From positions 372,001-436,000 of the forward strand of contig NZ_JASERL010000006.1 in assembly GCF_030766935.1 (NCBI RefSeq): 64,000 nucleotides of DNA, in the 5' to 3' direction. Shown one piece after another: positions 50,364-58,632 of this stretch; position 1 is the first letter of the stretch, and each line of letters opens with the position of its first letter. The DNA comes from Streptomyces sp. KL109B. Its GTDB lineage: Bacteria > Actinomycetota > Actinomycetes > Streptomycetales > Streptomycetaceae. The notes beneath the pieces are model-generated. The model was not told where the DNA came from, did no database searches, and saw nothing but the letters and a program-made list of their open reading frames with translations. The position numbers and the translations under genes are program-made.

Positions 50364-51011
50364 GTGTCAGAGAGCCAGGACCGGATCAAGCGCGCGCACC
50401 GACTCGACGGAATCGCGGACCGCATCGACTCGTACTACGGCGACTGGGCGGCCTCCTACGACGAGGACCTGCGGGTCACCGACTACCGCGGGCCCACCGA
50501 GCTCGGCGAGCTGTACGGAGCCATGGCGGACGATTACCCCGCGGCGATCGGGGCCGGGTCAGTGGTCCTCGACGCGGGCTGCGGCACCGGCCTCGTCGGC
50601 GCGGTGCTCAAGCGGCGCGGCGTCACCGTGATCGACGGCTTCGACCTCAGCGAGAGCATGGTGACCGAGGCCCGCAAGACGGGCATCTACCGCACGCTCA
50701 CCGGGGGCGTGGACATGAACCGGGGCCTGGTGGAGTTCCCGGACCACACCTACGACGTCACGGTCTCCTGCGGCGTGTTCACCCTGGGCCACGTGCCGCC
50801 GACCGGGATCCAGGGAATGCTGCGGGTCACCAAGCCCGGCGGCCTCGTCCTGCTGAGCACCTTCTCGAAGTACCTGGAAGGCTCGGACTTCGTCGAGTAC
50901 GTGCAGCGGCAGGCGGACGACGGCGCCCTCAAGGTCGTCGAACGGCGCAGGGACGTCCCGTACACAGCCGAAGGGCCCGCGGACTACTGGGCGTTCGAAG
51001 TGCTGCGCTAA
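50364..51011 (+). CDS. Class I SAM-dependent methyltransferase
   Basis: 215 residues from GTG 50364 with AAGGGAGA upstream; a frame back to 50286 has no ribosome site. The SAM-binding motif VLDAGCGTGLVGAVL, motif II FDLSESMV and the LVLLSTFSKYLE segment place it in the Methyltransf_11/25 group (Williams-Beuren-syndrome type). DSYYGDWAASYDEDL near the start is typical of this subgroup. Substrate unknown. It is a single gene preceded by a 157-bp gap with no clear signal. Confidence 0.88.
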   Translation: MSESQDRIKRAHRLDGIADRIDSYYGDWAASYDEDLRVTDYRGPTELGELYGAMADDYPAAIGAGSVVLDAGCGTGLVGAVLKRRGVTVIDGFDLSESMVTEARKTGIYRTLTGGVDMNRGLVEFPDHTYDVTVSCGVFTLGHVPPTGIQGMLRVTKPGGLVLLSTFSKYLEGSDFVEYVQRQADDGALKVVERRRDVPYTAEGPADYWAFEVLR

Positions 51012-51102
51012 GAGTCCGGGGCCGGGCCGGTGTCGACGCCGTGTCGGTGGCCGTCGGCGATCTGTAGGTGATCTGTCGTCGGCGGCGGCGAGGGTGGTGC
51101 CC

Positions 51103-52260
51103 ATGAACACGGACACCACCCACGTCACGATCGTCGGCGCCGGACTCGGCGGCCTCGTCCTCGCCCGCGTCCTGCACCTGCACGGCATACCGGCCACCGT
51201 GTACGAGGCGGATCCCTCGCCGACCGCCCGCTCGCAGGGCGGCCTGCTCGACATCCACGACTACAATGGCCAACTCGCCCTCGAAGCCGCCGACTTGATG
51301 GACGAATTCCACGGCATCGTCCTCGAAGGGCGCCAGGCTCTCAGGATCCTCGAACCCGACGGCACCGTCCTGTTCGAGAAGGACGACGACGGCACGGGCG
51401 GCCGCCCAGAGGCGCCGCGCGGCGAACTGCGCCGCATCCTGCTCGCATCGCTCCCGGCCGGCACCGTCCGCTGGGGCCACAAGGTGACCGGCGTCCGCAC
51501 CCTCGGCGGCGGCCGCCACGAGGTGACGTTCGCCGACGGAGCCACCGTCGACACCGGCCTGCTGGTCGGCGCGGACGGCGCCTGGTCCCGGGTCCGCCCG
51601 CTGCTCTCCGCCGCCACCCCCACGTACACCGGGAAGTCGGTCGTCGAGACGTACCTGTACGACGCCGCCACCCGGCACCCCGCCACCGCGAAGGCCGTCG
51701 GCGGCGGCTCGATGATCGCGCTGACGCCGGGCCGGGAGATCTTCGCCCACCGGGAGCAGGGCGACACCCTGCACGCCTACGTCGGCCTCGCCGAGCCGCG
51801 GGACTGGTTCGCCGCGATCGACTTCACCGACGCCGCCGCGGCCACCGCCCGGATCGCCGAGGAGTTCCCCGGCTGGGCGCCGGAGCTCACCGCGCTGATC
51901 ACCGAGGCCGACGGCGCGCCGTCCCTGCGCCGCCTGCACGCGCTGCCGCCCGCGCACCGCTGGGACCGGGTGCCGGGCGTGACCCTGCTGGGCGACGCCG
52001 CCCACCTCGCGCCCCCGAACGGCGAGGGCGCCAACCTGGCCATGCTCGACGGCGCCGACCTCGCCCGGGCCGTCGCCGCGCACCCCGGCGACGTAGAGGC
52101 CGCGCTCGGCACGTACGAGGAGGCCATGTTCCGCCGCGCCGCCGAGACCCACGGGGCCGAAGGCGACGAGCACGCGCTGGAGGAGCTGATTACCGGGCTT
52201 CACCGTGCGAAGGAGGAGCAGGCGTCGAATAATGCGGAAGTCCGGAGCACCCACACGTAG
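51103..52260 (+). CDS. TetX-like FAD-dependent monooxygenase
   Basis: 385 residues from ATG 51103 (GAGGG upstream). FAD dinucleotide motif IVGAGLGGLVLARVLHLHG, GLLDIHDYNGQLAL (substrate face), the Asp-Gly VGADGAWSRVRPLL motif and GDAAHLAPPNGEGANLAM. This is the group A flavoprotein hydroxylase family that includes the tetracycline-inactivating TetX. Closest style is TetX-like, but activity on tetracyclines cannot be read from sequence. Its stop codon begins a 14-bp repeat. Confidence 0.87.
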   Translation: MNTDTTHVTIVGAGLGGLVLARVLHLHGIPATVYEADPSPTARSQGGLLDIHDYNGQLALEAADLMDEFHGIVLEGRQALRILEPDGTVLFEKDDDGTGGRPEAPRGELRRILLASLPAGTVRWGHKVTGVRTLGGGRHEVTFADGATVDTGLLVGADGAWSRVRPLLSAATPTYTGKSVVETYLYDAATRHPATAKAVGGGSMIALTPGREIFAHREQGDTLHAYVGLAEPRDWFAAIDFTDAAAATARIAEEFPGWAPELTALITEADGAPSLRRLHALPPAHRWDRVPGVTLLGDAAHLAPPNGEGANLAMLDGADLARAVAAHPGDVEAALGTYEEAMFRRAAETHGAEGDEHALEELITGLHRAKEEQASNNAEVRSTHT

Positions 52261-52295
52261 CGTCACACACGTAGCGCCACACACGTGGCGGCACA
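52252..52295. repeat. 14-bp tandem repeat on the monooxygenase stop codon
   Basis: Units built on CACACGTAGCG recur with period 14 (cores at 52255, 52269 and 52283, the third changed to ACGTGG). TAG codons at 52258 and 52272 lie in different frames. Confidence 0.75.
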
Positions 52296-52330
52296 TCGTG
52301 GCGCCGCACACACACGGAAGGGACCGTGCC

Positions 52331-52744
52331 GTGGCTTCTCGCCTCAACCCGTACATCGCCTTCGACGGCGACGCCCGTCAGGCCATGGAGTTCTACCAGA
52401 GCGTGTTCGGCGGCGAGCTCGCCCTGAACACCTTCGGCTCGGCCGGAGGCGGCGGGGCGCCCGCCGACTTCGCCGACAAGATCATGCATGCCCTGCTGGA
52501 GACCCCCGACGGCTTCACCATCATGGGCTCGGACACCCCACCGGGCATGAACCGCACCGCGGGCACCAACATCTCGGTCAGTGTCAGCGGCGACGACGCC
52601 GAGGCGCTGCGCGGCTACTGGGCCAAGCTGTCCGAGGGCGGCACGGTCGGGGTGCCGCTGGAGAAGCAGGTGTGGGGCGACGAGTTCGGCATGTGCACCG
52701 ACGCCTTCGGCATCAACTGGATGGTCAACGTCAGCGGCCAGTAA
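52331..52744 (+). CDS. VOC/PhnB-like small protein
   Basis: 137 residues from GTG 52331 (AAGGGA upstream); the longer frame to 52205 overlaps the previous gene. Sequence start NPYIAFDGDARQAMEFYQSVFGG is the standard PhnB/glyoxalase-like (DUF1338-independent) opening, followed by ALLETPDGFTIMGSDTP and GDEFGMCTDAFGINWMVN. The fold resembles glyoxalase/bleomycin-resistance proteins without a complete metal triad. Function unknown; possibly antibiotic binding. Confidence 0.87.
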   Translation: MASRLNPYIAFDGDARQAMEFYQSVFGGELALNTFGSAGGGGAPADFADKIMHALLETPDGFTIMGSDTPPGMNRTAGTNISVSVSGDDAEALRGYWAKLSEGGTVGVPLEKQVWGDEFGMCTDAFGINWMVNVSGQ

Positions 52745-52809
52745 CGTCAGTTGATCCCGCCCGGCACGGTCCAGGGGGCGCTGGACCGTGCCGGGCAGTC
52801 ATGAGGACG

Positions 52810-54630
52810 TCAGACGGCGGCGCGCCGCCTGCGTCGCAGGGTGAGGTACGTGCCGGTGGCGCCGGTCGCGAGGAGGGCCGCCACGCCGAGGCCGACCGGG
52901 AGCGCGGGGGATTCCTCGCTCGTCGCGGCCGTGTTCTCCATCTTCGGCCCCGGTGTGATGTGCGTGGTGACAGGGGCGACGGCGTGCGCGGCGCCCTCGG
53001 ACTTCACCGAGCCGTCCGGATTCAGGAGCAGTTGCCTGTTGTTGGGGTGCTTGAAGTCGAACATGCCGGACAACGAGCCCGCGGAGGCGTCGAAGGAGTG
53101 GTCGCCGATCCGTTCCGTGCCCCAGTTGTCCTCGATGAACCGGGTGATCGACGCCTGGTCGGTCAGCGTGTGGTCGACCTTGTCGACCTTGCTGTACGGG
53201 GAGATCACGAGCAGCGGCTGCCGGGTCCCTGGACCGCAGCGGTCCTGGTAACCCCCGGCCGCCGCAGGGCCGTTCTGGCAGGCGGGGGAGTCGGCGGCCT
53301 TGCCGTTGGAGCCGACCGTGGTGTCCTTCGAGCCGTTGCGCGGAGTGATGTAGGCGTGGTCGTACCAGCCGTCGGAGTCGTCGTACGCGACGACCACCGC
53401 GGTCGACTTCCACTGCGGTGAGCTCTGCACCGCGTTGATCTGGTTCACCAGGAAGTGCTGCTCGTCGACCGGGTCGGAGTACCCGGCGTGCCCGTCCTGG
53501 TACTGGCCGGCCTTGACGAAGCTGACGGCCGGGAGGTGTCCCGACTTCGCGGCGGCGGAGAAATCGGTGAGGTCGTAATTGTGGTTGGCGCGGCCCGCGT
53601 GACCGATCTCCGCGACGCTCGTGGGCGCCAAGTGGTGCGGATTCGCCGTCGACTTGTAGTACGCGAACGGGTTGTGGTGCGGGCTGTAGTCGAGGGTCGA
53701 GGCGCCGCCTACGTTGGCGTGCGCGCTCTCGCACTTCGCGTACGTGCCGTCGTCCGCGCCGTTCCACGCGCTCGTCGGCCGGAAGCCGCCCTGGAACCAA
53801 CCCCAGGACACCTTGCGGGAGTTGAGCCGGTCGCCGATGTTCTTGCCCCGCATCACGGCGAGCGCGTTGGTGGAGGTGTGGTTCTTGTCGGAGCAGTCGT
53901 CGTACGCCGGGTCCGGGTCGTTGATCATCGTGCCGACGCCGTGCGCGTCCGGCGACTGGACCGCGGTCTTGTCCGGTGTGTCCGTCTGCTTCGGGTCCTC
54001 GGTGCCGGAGGCCGGGTCGGTGGAGATGACGCCGTGCGTGTTGCCGGAGACCAGGTTGATGGCGCCGGGCGTCGAAGGGCCGTAGTTGGAGTTGTAGGAG
54101 CGGTCGCTGAGCGCGTAGTGCTGGGCGTAGTTCCACAGCGCCGTGACGGTGTTCCCGTCGAAGTAGTCCATCACCAGGCCCGGTTCGCCGAACAGGCCGC
54201 CGCTGCACTTGTCGACCTCGGTGTTCTGCACGAACCGGTCGGCCGGGCCGCCGTTGTACGCGTACTGCTCGGGGCCGTAGGAATGGTTCTGGTCGCAGGT
54301 CACGGCGTGCTCGGGGGAGAGCCGCTTCGGGGCGTACTGGTTGGGGTTCTGCTTCAGCAGGCCCGCGTGCGCGAGGGTGTCGATGTTCTTCGGTGTGTCC
54401 TTGGACGGCGTGAACGTGGTGCCGTCGGTGTTCGCGGCCTTCGGATACGTCGCGAAGTAGTGGTCGAAGGAGTTGTTCTCGTCGAAGAGGACGACGACGT
54501 GCTTGATCGGGGTGGCGGTCCCGGAGTCGGGCGTCGCGGACCAGCCGGGTGCGGCCCCGCCGAGCACGGTGAGCGCGGCGGCTCCCGCGAGCGCGCTCAG
54601 GCTTCGTATCACCGATCTGCTGCTGGGCAT
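52810..54630 (-). CDS. Secreted, membrane-anchored phosphoesterase (phospholipase C / acid phosphatase family)
   Basis: 606 residues from ATG 54630; an extension to 54663 is possible but less likely. A Sec signal peptide (1-31, cleavage after SAWSA-like GWSA), then the PF04185 phosphoesterase domain with HVVVLFDENNSFDHYFATYP (metal/nucleophile region), DHAYITPRNG and LLVISPYSKVDKVDHTLTD. A hydrophobic helix near 575-598 followed by RRRRR anchors the C-terminus to the membrane. It would hydrolyse phosphate esters outside the cell. An LPXTG motif is absent; LPVGLG takes its place. Confidence 0.9.
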   Translation of the reverse strand: MPSSRSVIRSLSALAGAAALTVLGGAAPGWSATPDSGTATPIKHVVVLFDENNSFDHYFATYPKAANTDGTTFTPSKDTPKNIDTLAHAGLLKQNPNQYAPKRLSPEHAVTCDQNHSYGPEQYAYNGGPADRFVQNTEVDKCSGGLFGEPGLVMDYFDGNTVTALWNYAQHYALSDRSYNSNYGPSTPGAINLVSGNTHGVISTDPASGTEDPKQTDTPDKTAVQSPDAHGVGTMINDPDPAYDDCSDKNHTSTNALAVMRGKNIGDRLNSRKVSWGWFQGGFRPTSAWNGADDGTYAKCESAHANVGGASTLDYSPHHNPFAYYKSTANPHHLAPTSVAEIGHAGRANHNYDLTDFSAAAKSGHLPAVSFVKAGQYQDGHAGYSDPVDEQHFLVNQINAVQSSPQWKSTAVVVAYDDSDGWYDHAYITPRNGSKDTTVGSNGKAADSPACQNGPAAAGGYQDRCGPGTRQPLLVISPYSKVDKVDHTLTDQASITRFIEDNWGTERIGDHSFDASAGSLSGMFDFKHPNNRQLLLNPDGSVKSEGAAHAVAPVTTHITPGPKMENTAATSEESPALPVGLGVAALLATGATGTYLTLRRRRRAAV

Positions 54631-54697
54631 GCGCGTACCCTGACACTTACGTGAGCCCTGCATCTATGGCGTATGGCCGAGCTTGACCACCTGTTGA

Positions 54698-54711
54698 CCG
54701 CTTGTGAGCGG
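54698..54711 (-). terminator. Small hairpin after efeB
   Basis: CCGCT-N4-AGCGG, 40 bp downstream of the efeB stop on the minus strand. It is a weak stem and could equally be structural noise; no T tract follows on the minus strand. Confidence 0.3.
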
Positions 54712-54749
54712 AAGTTTTCCGGAGTGCTGAGCCCCGCTTGGTGGGCGCC

Positions 54750-55976
54750 TCAGGAGAGCAGCGCGCGGCCGTACCAGTCGTCCGCGTCGCGCACCCCCGG
54801 CAGCGCGAAGAAGTAGCCGCCGCCGAACGGGGAGATGTAGTCGGTCAGCGGTTCCCCCGCGAGCCGCTTCTGCACCGTCTCGAACTGCCGCCGCACGTCC
54901 CGCTGGTAGCAGCAGAACAGCAGGCCCATGTCGAAGTTGCCGTTGGCGTCCGTGCCCAGGTCGTAGTTGTACGCGCGGCGCAGGATCCGCTGGCCGCCGG
55001 TGCCCGGGGTGCGGGGGTTGGCGAGCCGGATGTGCGCGTCGAGGGGGATGACGTCGCCCTTCGGGTCGTCCACGTACTTCGGCGCGTCGTGCTCCGCGTC
55101 GCCGTCCAGCGGGGCGCCCGAAGCCCGGGACCGGCCGAACATCCGCTCCTGTTCGGTCAGCGACACCCGGTCCCAGAACTCCACCAACATCCGGATGAGC
55201 CGCACCACTTGATAGCTCCCGCCGACGGCCCACCCGGGCTCGCCGTCGCCCTCGCCCACCCACACCAGGCGGTCCATCGCGCGCGCGTCGGCGGTGTCCG
55301 GGTTGGCGGTGCCGTCCTTGAACCCCATCAGATTGCGCGGCGTCCCCGAAGGGCGCGGCGGGCTGGTGAACCCGTCGACGCGCCAGCGCACTTGGAGCGC
55401 GCCGCGCGTGTGCCGGGCGAGGTCGCGCAGCGCGTGCAGCACGGTGTCCCGGTCGTCGGCGTGCAGTTGGAGGCTGAGGTCACCGTGGCACCACTCGTCC
55501 CTGAGGTCGTCGTCGGGGAAGACCGGCATCGCGGCGAGCCGGCGCGGCCCGCGCCCCGTCAGCCCGAACCGCTCGTCGAACAGCGACGCCCCGACCCCCA
55601 CGGTCACCGCGAGCGCCCCGCCCGGCAGCCGCTCGCCGAGTACCCCCGAGTCGGCGGGCGGTGCCGTGATCCCGACAGGGCCCGGCACCCCGCCGGAGGT
55701 GAGGAACCGGGCACGGTGGGTCAACGTGCGCAGCGCGTCCGCGAGTTCGGCCCGGCCCTCGGCGGTGACGTCGAAGGACACGAAGGCGGTGGCCCGCCGC
55801 TGCTCCGCGACCACGGACGCCTGCCTGGCGCCGTGGAAGGGCGCGACAGGTGTGACCGGCAGGGTGGGTGCGACCGGGGGCGCCGCCCCGCCCGCCCCGA
55901 GCCCGACTCCGGCGACGGCGGCACCCCGCAGGAATCCGCGCCGCCCGACGCCGCCGGCGGCCGTATGCGGCGTCAC
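54750..55976 (-). CDS. efeB: EfeB-like DyP-type peroxidase, Tat-exported
   Basis: 408 residues from GTG 55976 (GAGGGGAC upstream), 11 bp after efeO. A twin-arginine signal (GRRGFLRGAAVAGVGLG, residues 12-30) indicates export with haem. The DyP motif GFKDGTANP, distal Arg and Asp, the RASGAPLDGDAEHD block and C-terminal NFDMGLLFCCYQRD and SPFGGGYFF fit EfeB/YcdB. It is thought to release iron from ferric ions or haem outside the membrane, working with EfeO. Confidence 0.93.
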   Translation of the reverse strand: MTPHTAAGGVGRRGFLRGAAVAGVGLGAGGAAPPVAPTLPVTPVAPFHGARQASVVAEQRRATAFVSFDVTAEGRAELADALRTLTHRARFLTSGGVPGPVGITAPPADSGVLGERLPGGALAVTVGVGASLFDERFGLTGRGPRRLAAMPVFPDDDLRDEWCHGDLSLQLHADDRDTVLHALRDLARHTRGALQVRWRVDGFTSPPRPSGTPRNLMGFKDGTANPDTADARAMDRLVWVGEGDGEPGWAVGGSYQVVRLIRMLVEFWDRVSLTEQERMFGRSRASGAPLDGDAEHDAPKYVDDPKGDVIPLDAHIRLANPRTPGTGGQRILRRAYNYDLGTDANGNFDMGLLFCCYQRDVRRQFETVQKRLAGEPLTDYISPFGGGYFFALPGVRDADDWYGRALLS

Positions 55977-55987
55977 GCCGTCCCCTC

Positions 55988-57205
55988 TCAAGCCGTCCTC
56001 CGTGGGTCGCACAGCGTCGCGATCGACGCGAGCCGTTCCACCAGGTCGCCGAAGCGCGCGTCGACCCGCTCGCGGCGGGCGTGGCTCACGTCGTCGAGCG
56101 CGGGCCAGTGCCCGTCGTGCCGCAGGCCGTCCAGAGTGGTACCCGCGCGCTTCAAGTCCCCTTCCAGGGAAGGGAGATGCGGATAGCGAGAGGTGAGGAT
56201 CGGGTGCAGACGGGACAGCACCTCGCGCGTGCCGTCCACGTTCGCCCGCGCCGTCGCCAGGTTCGTGCCGCTGCCGAAGTCGGTACGGCCGGTCAGCTCG
56301 AACTGCACCGTGTTCTCCAGGATCTCGTGTGCCCGCAGACCCAGTTGCGCCGGATCCATCCGGGCCTGCGCCCAGTCGTCGCGCAGCGTTTCGAGCGCCT
56401 TCAGCAGCGCCGCCGTCGGGGCGCGCAGCTCGTGCGCCGACGCGTCGTGCCACAGGCCGTACTCGACCCGGTGGAAGCCGGTGAAGTCCCTGTCGTGGGC
56501 GCCGTCCGGCAGACCGGCGTCGGTGCCGTTGATCCGGCCGTCGGCGTCGCCGAACGCGTCGTAGGCCGCGCCCAGACGCTCGTACTGGAGATGCGCGGGC
56601 AGCCACGCCGTCCGCGCCGCGCCGAGGTCGCCCCGGTCGACGGCGGCACGCAGCGTGCCCGTGAGCCGGACCACCTTGTCGAGCCCCGCCCCGACCCACT
56701 TCTGGTAGGCGATCGCCGGTGGGATCAGGTCGTGCGTGGTGACCGGCGCGGCGGCGGGACCCGGACGGCCCCTGCCGATCCGGACCGTGGGCCCGGTGAC
56801 CGAGTCCGCGTCCTCGGGCACGCACTTGAAGGCGTACGCGCCCCTGCCGAGCCGCACCGTCAACTCCCGCGTCGTACCGGGGCCGATGTCCTCCACCTCG
56901 CCGAACACGGCGTGGTCGCGCGGATCCTCCAGGAGTACCTCGGCGGAGGCGGCCGAGGTGTTGTGCAGCGCGAAGACCTGCACGCCCGGCGCGGGCGCGG
57001 ACCAGCCGCTGCCGCAGTGGCCGGAGGAGACCTCGATGGTGGTGCGGCGAAGGGCGCCGCGCGAGGAGGTGTCACCGTCGTGCGGCTCGCGCACCAGCAC
57101 GACGACACCGGCGATCAGGAGGCAGAGCAGCAGACAGAGCAGCACGGCGAGGGCCCCGCCCGCCCACCGTGCTCCGCGCCGCCGGAGCGGGCCGGGCAGC
57201 GGCAT
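55988..57205 (-). CDS. efeO: EfeO-like iron uptake protein (cupredoxin plus imelysin domains)
   Basis: 405 residues. One membrane helix (about 17-40), a cupredoxin-like beta domain (about 50-145) containing SGHCGSGW and AFKCVPEDADS, then an imelysin/M75 helical domain (about 150-400) with the metal-binding HxxE as GFHRVEYGLW. EfeO binds ferric or ferrous iron for the EfeU permease. efeU is not in the window; efeO and efeB are adjacent, but the gene expected upstream is a divergent regulator, so another permease must serve them. Confidence 0.9.
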   Translation of the reverse strand: MPLPGPLRRRGARWAGGALAVLLCLLLCLLIAGVVVLVREPHDGDTSSRGALRRTTIEVSSGHCGSGWSAPAPGVQVFALHNTSAASAEVLLEDPRDHAVFGEVEDIGPGTTRELTVRLGRGAYAFKCVPEDADSVTGPTVRIGRGRPGPAAAPVTTHDLIPPAIAYQKWVGAGLDKVVRLTGTLRAAVDRGDLGAARTAWLPAHLQYERLGAAYDAFGDADGRINGTDAGLPDGAHDRDFTGFHRVEYGLWHDASAHELRAPTAALLKALETLRDDWAQARMDPAQLGLRAHEILENTVQFELTGRTDFGSGTNLATARANVDGTREVLSRLHPILTSRYPHLPSLEGDLKRAGTTLDGLRHDGHWPALDDVSHARRERVDARFGDLVERLASIATLCDPRRTA

Positions 57206-57292
57206 CCGGGCCTCCTGGGGGTCGTACGGTGCGGGACGGCCCGATGGTAGGCGGCGACCCCCGAACGTACAGCGGGCCAGCGGGAATCATGA

Positions 57293-57309
57293 CCAAGAGT
57301 TGGACTTGG
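57293..57309. promoter_or_regulatory. CCAAG-N7-CTTGG inverted repeat in the efeO / tandem-TetR gap
   Basis: A 5-bp perfect repeat lying about 95 bp upstream of the TetR-type gene and about 90 bp from the efeO start. It could be the operator of the tandem regulator or of an iron-responsive regulator. Confidence 0.4.
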
Positions 57310-57404
57310 ATTCACATCGCCGGACGTGCGCGGGCGTGTGATTGACTGGCCCGCATGGCCCCGTCCCTGTCCCTGCCCCCGTCCCCGCACCGGTCGGGCC
57401 GGTC

Positions 57405-58577
57405 ATGACCGCAGAGCCGATGTCGGCCACCCGCCCCCGCAATCGCAGGCAGCTCATCGTCGAGGCCGCCGGTCGGCTGTTCAGCGCGCGCGGCTACCAC
57501 GCGGCGTCCATGGAGGAGATCGCCGCGGGCGTCGGCATCACGGCGGCGGCCCTGTACCGGCACTTCCCCAACAAGTACGCGCTGTTCTCCGAGTGCGCGC
57601 ACGCCATGGTGGACGGGCTGCTCGCCACGCTCGACGAACTGCCGCCCGACGCCAGGACCGAGGACCTGCTCACCGCCCTCGTCCGGATCACCGTGAAGCG
57701 CCGCGCGGAGGGCGGCGTGTACCGGTGGGAGGCCCGCTACCTCAACCACGAGGACCGCAGGCTGCTGCGCGGGAAGTTCGCCCGGGTCGTCGGCCGGGTG
57801 ACCGAGGCGGTACGCCGTGAGTTCCCGGCGGACGGTGTGGAGTTGCGGGTCGTCGCGGCGCTCGGCGCGATCGGGTCCATCACGATGCACCGCACGTCGA
57901 TCGCGGGGCGCCGGGCCGAGGGCCTGCTGGTGGACTGCGCGCTGCGGCTGGTCGCAGAGGAGGCGGCCCCGCTGCCCGTCGCGCCGGGCGGCGCGCGGGC
58001 CGTCGAGCTGCCGGCGCTCCCCGTGGCGCGCTCCCGGCGCGCGGAGATCCTCGTGGCCGCGATCCCGCTGTTCGCCCGCGACGGCTTCGCCAACGTCACG
58101 AACGGCCAGATCGCCGAGGCCGTGGGCCTGGCCCCGTCCGCGCTCTACCGGCACTACCAGGGAAAGGTCGACATCCTGGCGGCGGCCTGCCTGCAGGCGG
58201 CGGGCCTGCTCGCCCAGGCGGTGGACCGGAATCTGCGCGAGATCGCCGACCCGCACGAGGCGATCGTGGCGCTGACGGCGACGTACGTGGCGTACAGCTT
58301 CGAGCACACCGAGCTGACGAGCGTCGCCGAGGCGGAGTTCGTGGGCCTGCCGGCCGAGTCGCAGCGGCCGCTGATCCTCGCGCAGCGCGAGCACATCGCC
58401 GTATGGGAACAGCAGTTGAGGCGCGCCCGCCCCGAGCTCGACCCGCGGCAGGCGCGCGTCCTGGTGCACGCCGGATTCGGAGTCGTCGTCGAGGCCGGGC
58501 GGAGCGTGCGGTGGCGGGACACCCCCGGACACCGGGCCACCGTGACCGGCCTCGTGGTGCGGGCGCTGGGGCTCTGA
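57405..58577 (+). CDS. Tandem TetR-type regulator with two complete DNA-binding domains
   Basis: 390 residues. Two TetR helix-turn-helix blocks are present: residues 12-58, with SMEEIAAGVGITAAALYRHF, and about 207-255, with TNGQIAEAVGLAPSALYRHY, each followed by its own helical ligand domain. This doubled layout is unusual for TetR. ATG 57405 lacks a good ribosome site; ATG 57420 is also possible. It is convergent with the rubber-oxygenase gene; TetR proteins regulate lcp genes in other actinomycetes, so it is a candidate. It ends in a hairpin with a T-rich tail. Confidence 0.87.
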   Translation: MTAEPMSATRPRNRRQLIVEAAGRLFSARGYHAASMEEIAAGVGITAAALYRHFPNKYALFSECAHAMVDGLLATLDELPPDARTEDLLTALVRITVKRRAEGGVYRWEARYLNHEDRRLLRGKFARVVGRVTEAVRREFPADGVELRVVAALGAIGSITMHRTSIAGRRAEGLLVDCALRLVAEEAAPLPVAPGGARAVELPALPVARSRRAEILVAAIPLFARDGFANVTNGQIAEAVGLAPSALYRHYQGKVDILAAACLQAAGLLAQAVDRNLREIADPHEAIVALTATYVAYSFEHTELTSVAEAEFVGLPAESQRPLILAQREHIAVWEQQLRRARPELDPRQARVLVHAGFGVVVEAGRSVRWRDTPGHRATVTGLVVRALGL

Positions 58578-58617
58578 GCGGGAGAGCGGCAGCCCCAGCG
58601 CCCGCCTTTCTTTTTTT
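58559..58617 (+). terminator. Intrinsic terminator whose stem begins in the coding region of the tandem TetR gene
   Basis: GCGGGCGCTGGGGCT (58559-58573, the last codons) pairs perfectly with AGCCCCAGCGCCCGC (58591-58605) across a 17-nt loop holding the stop codon, followed by CTTTCTTTTTTT. A real T tract is rare in this GC-rich genome, so this is a credible factor-independent terminator. Confidence 0.8.
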
Positions 58618-58632
58618 GGGGAGGGGGAGTGG

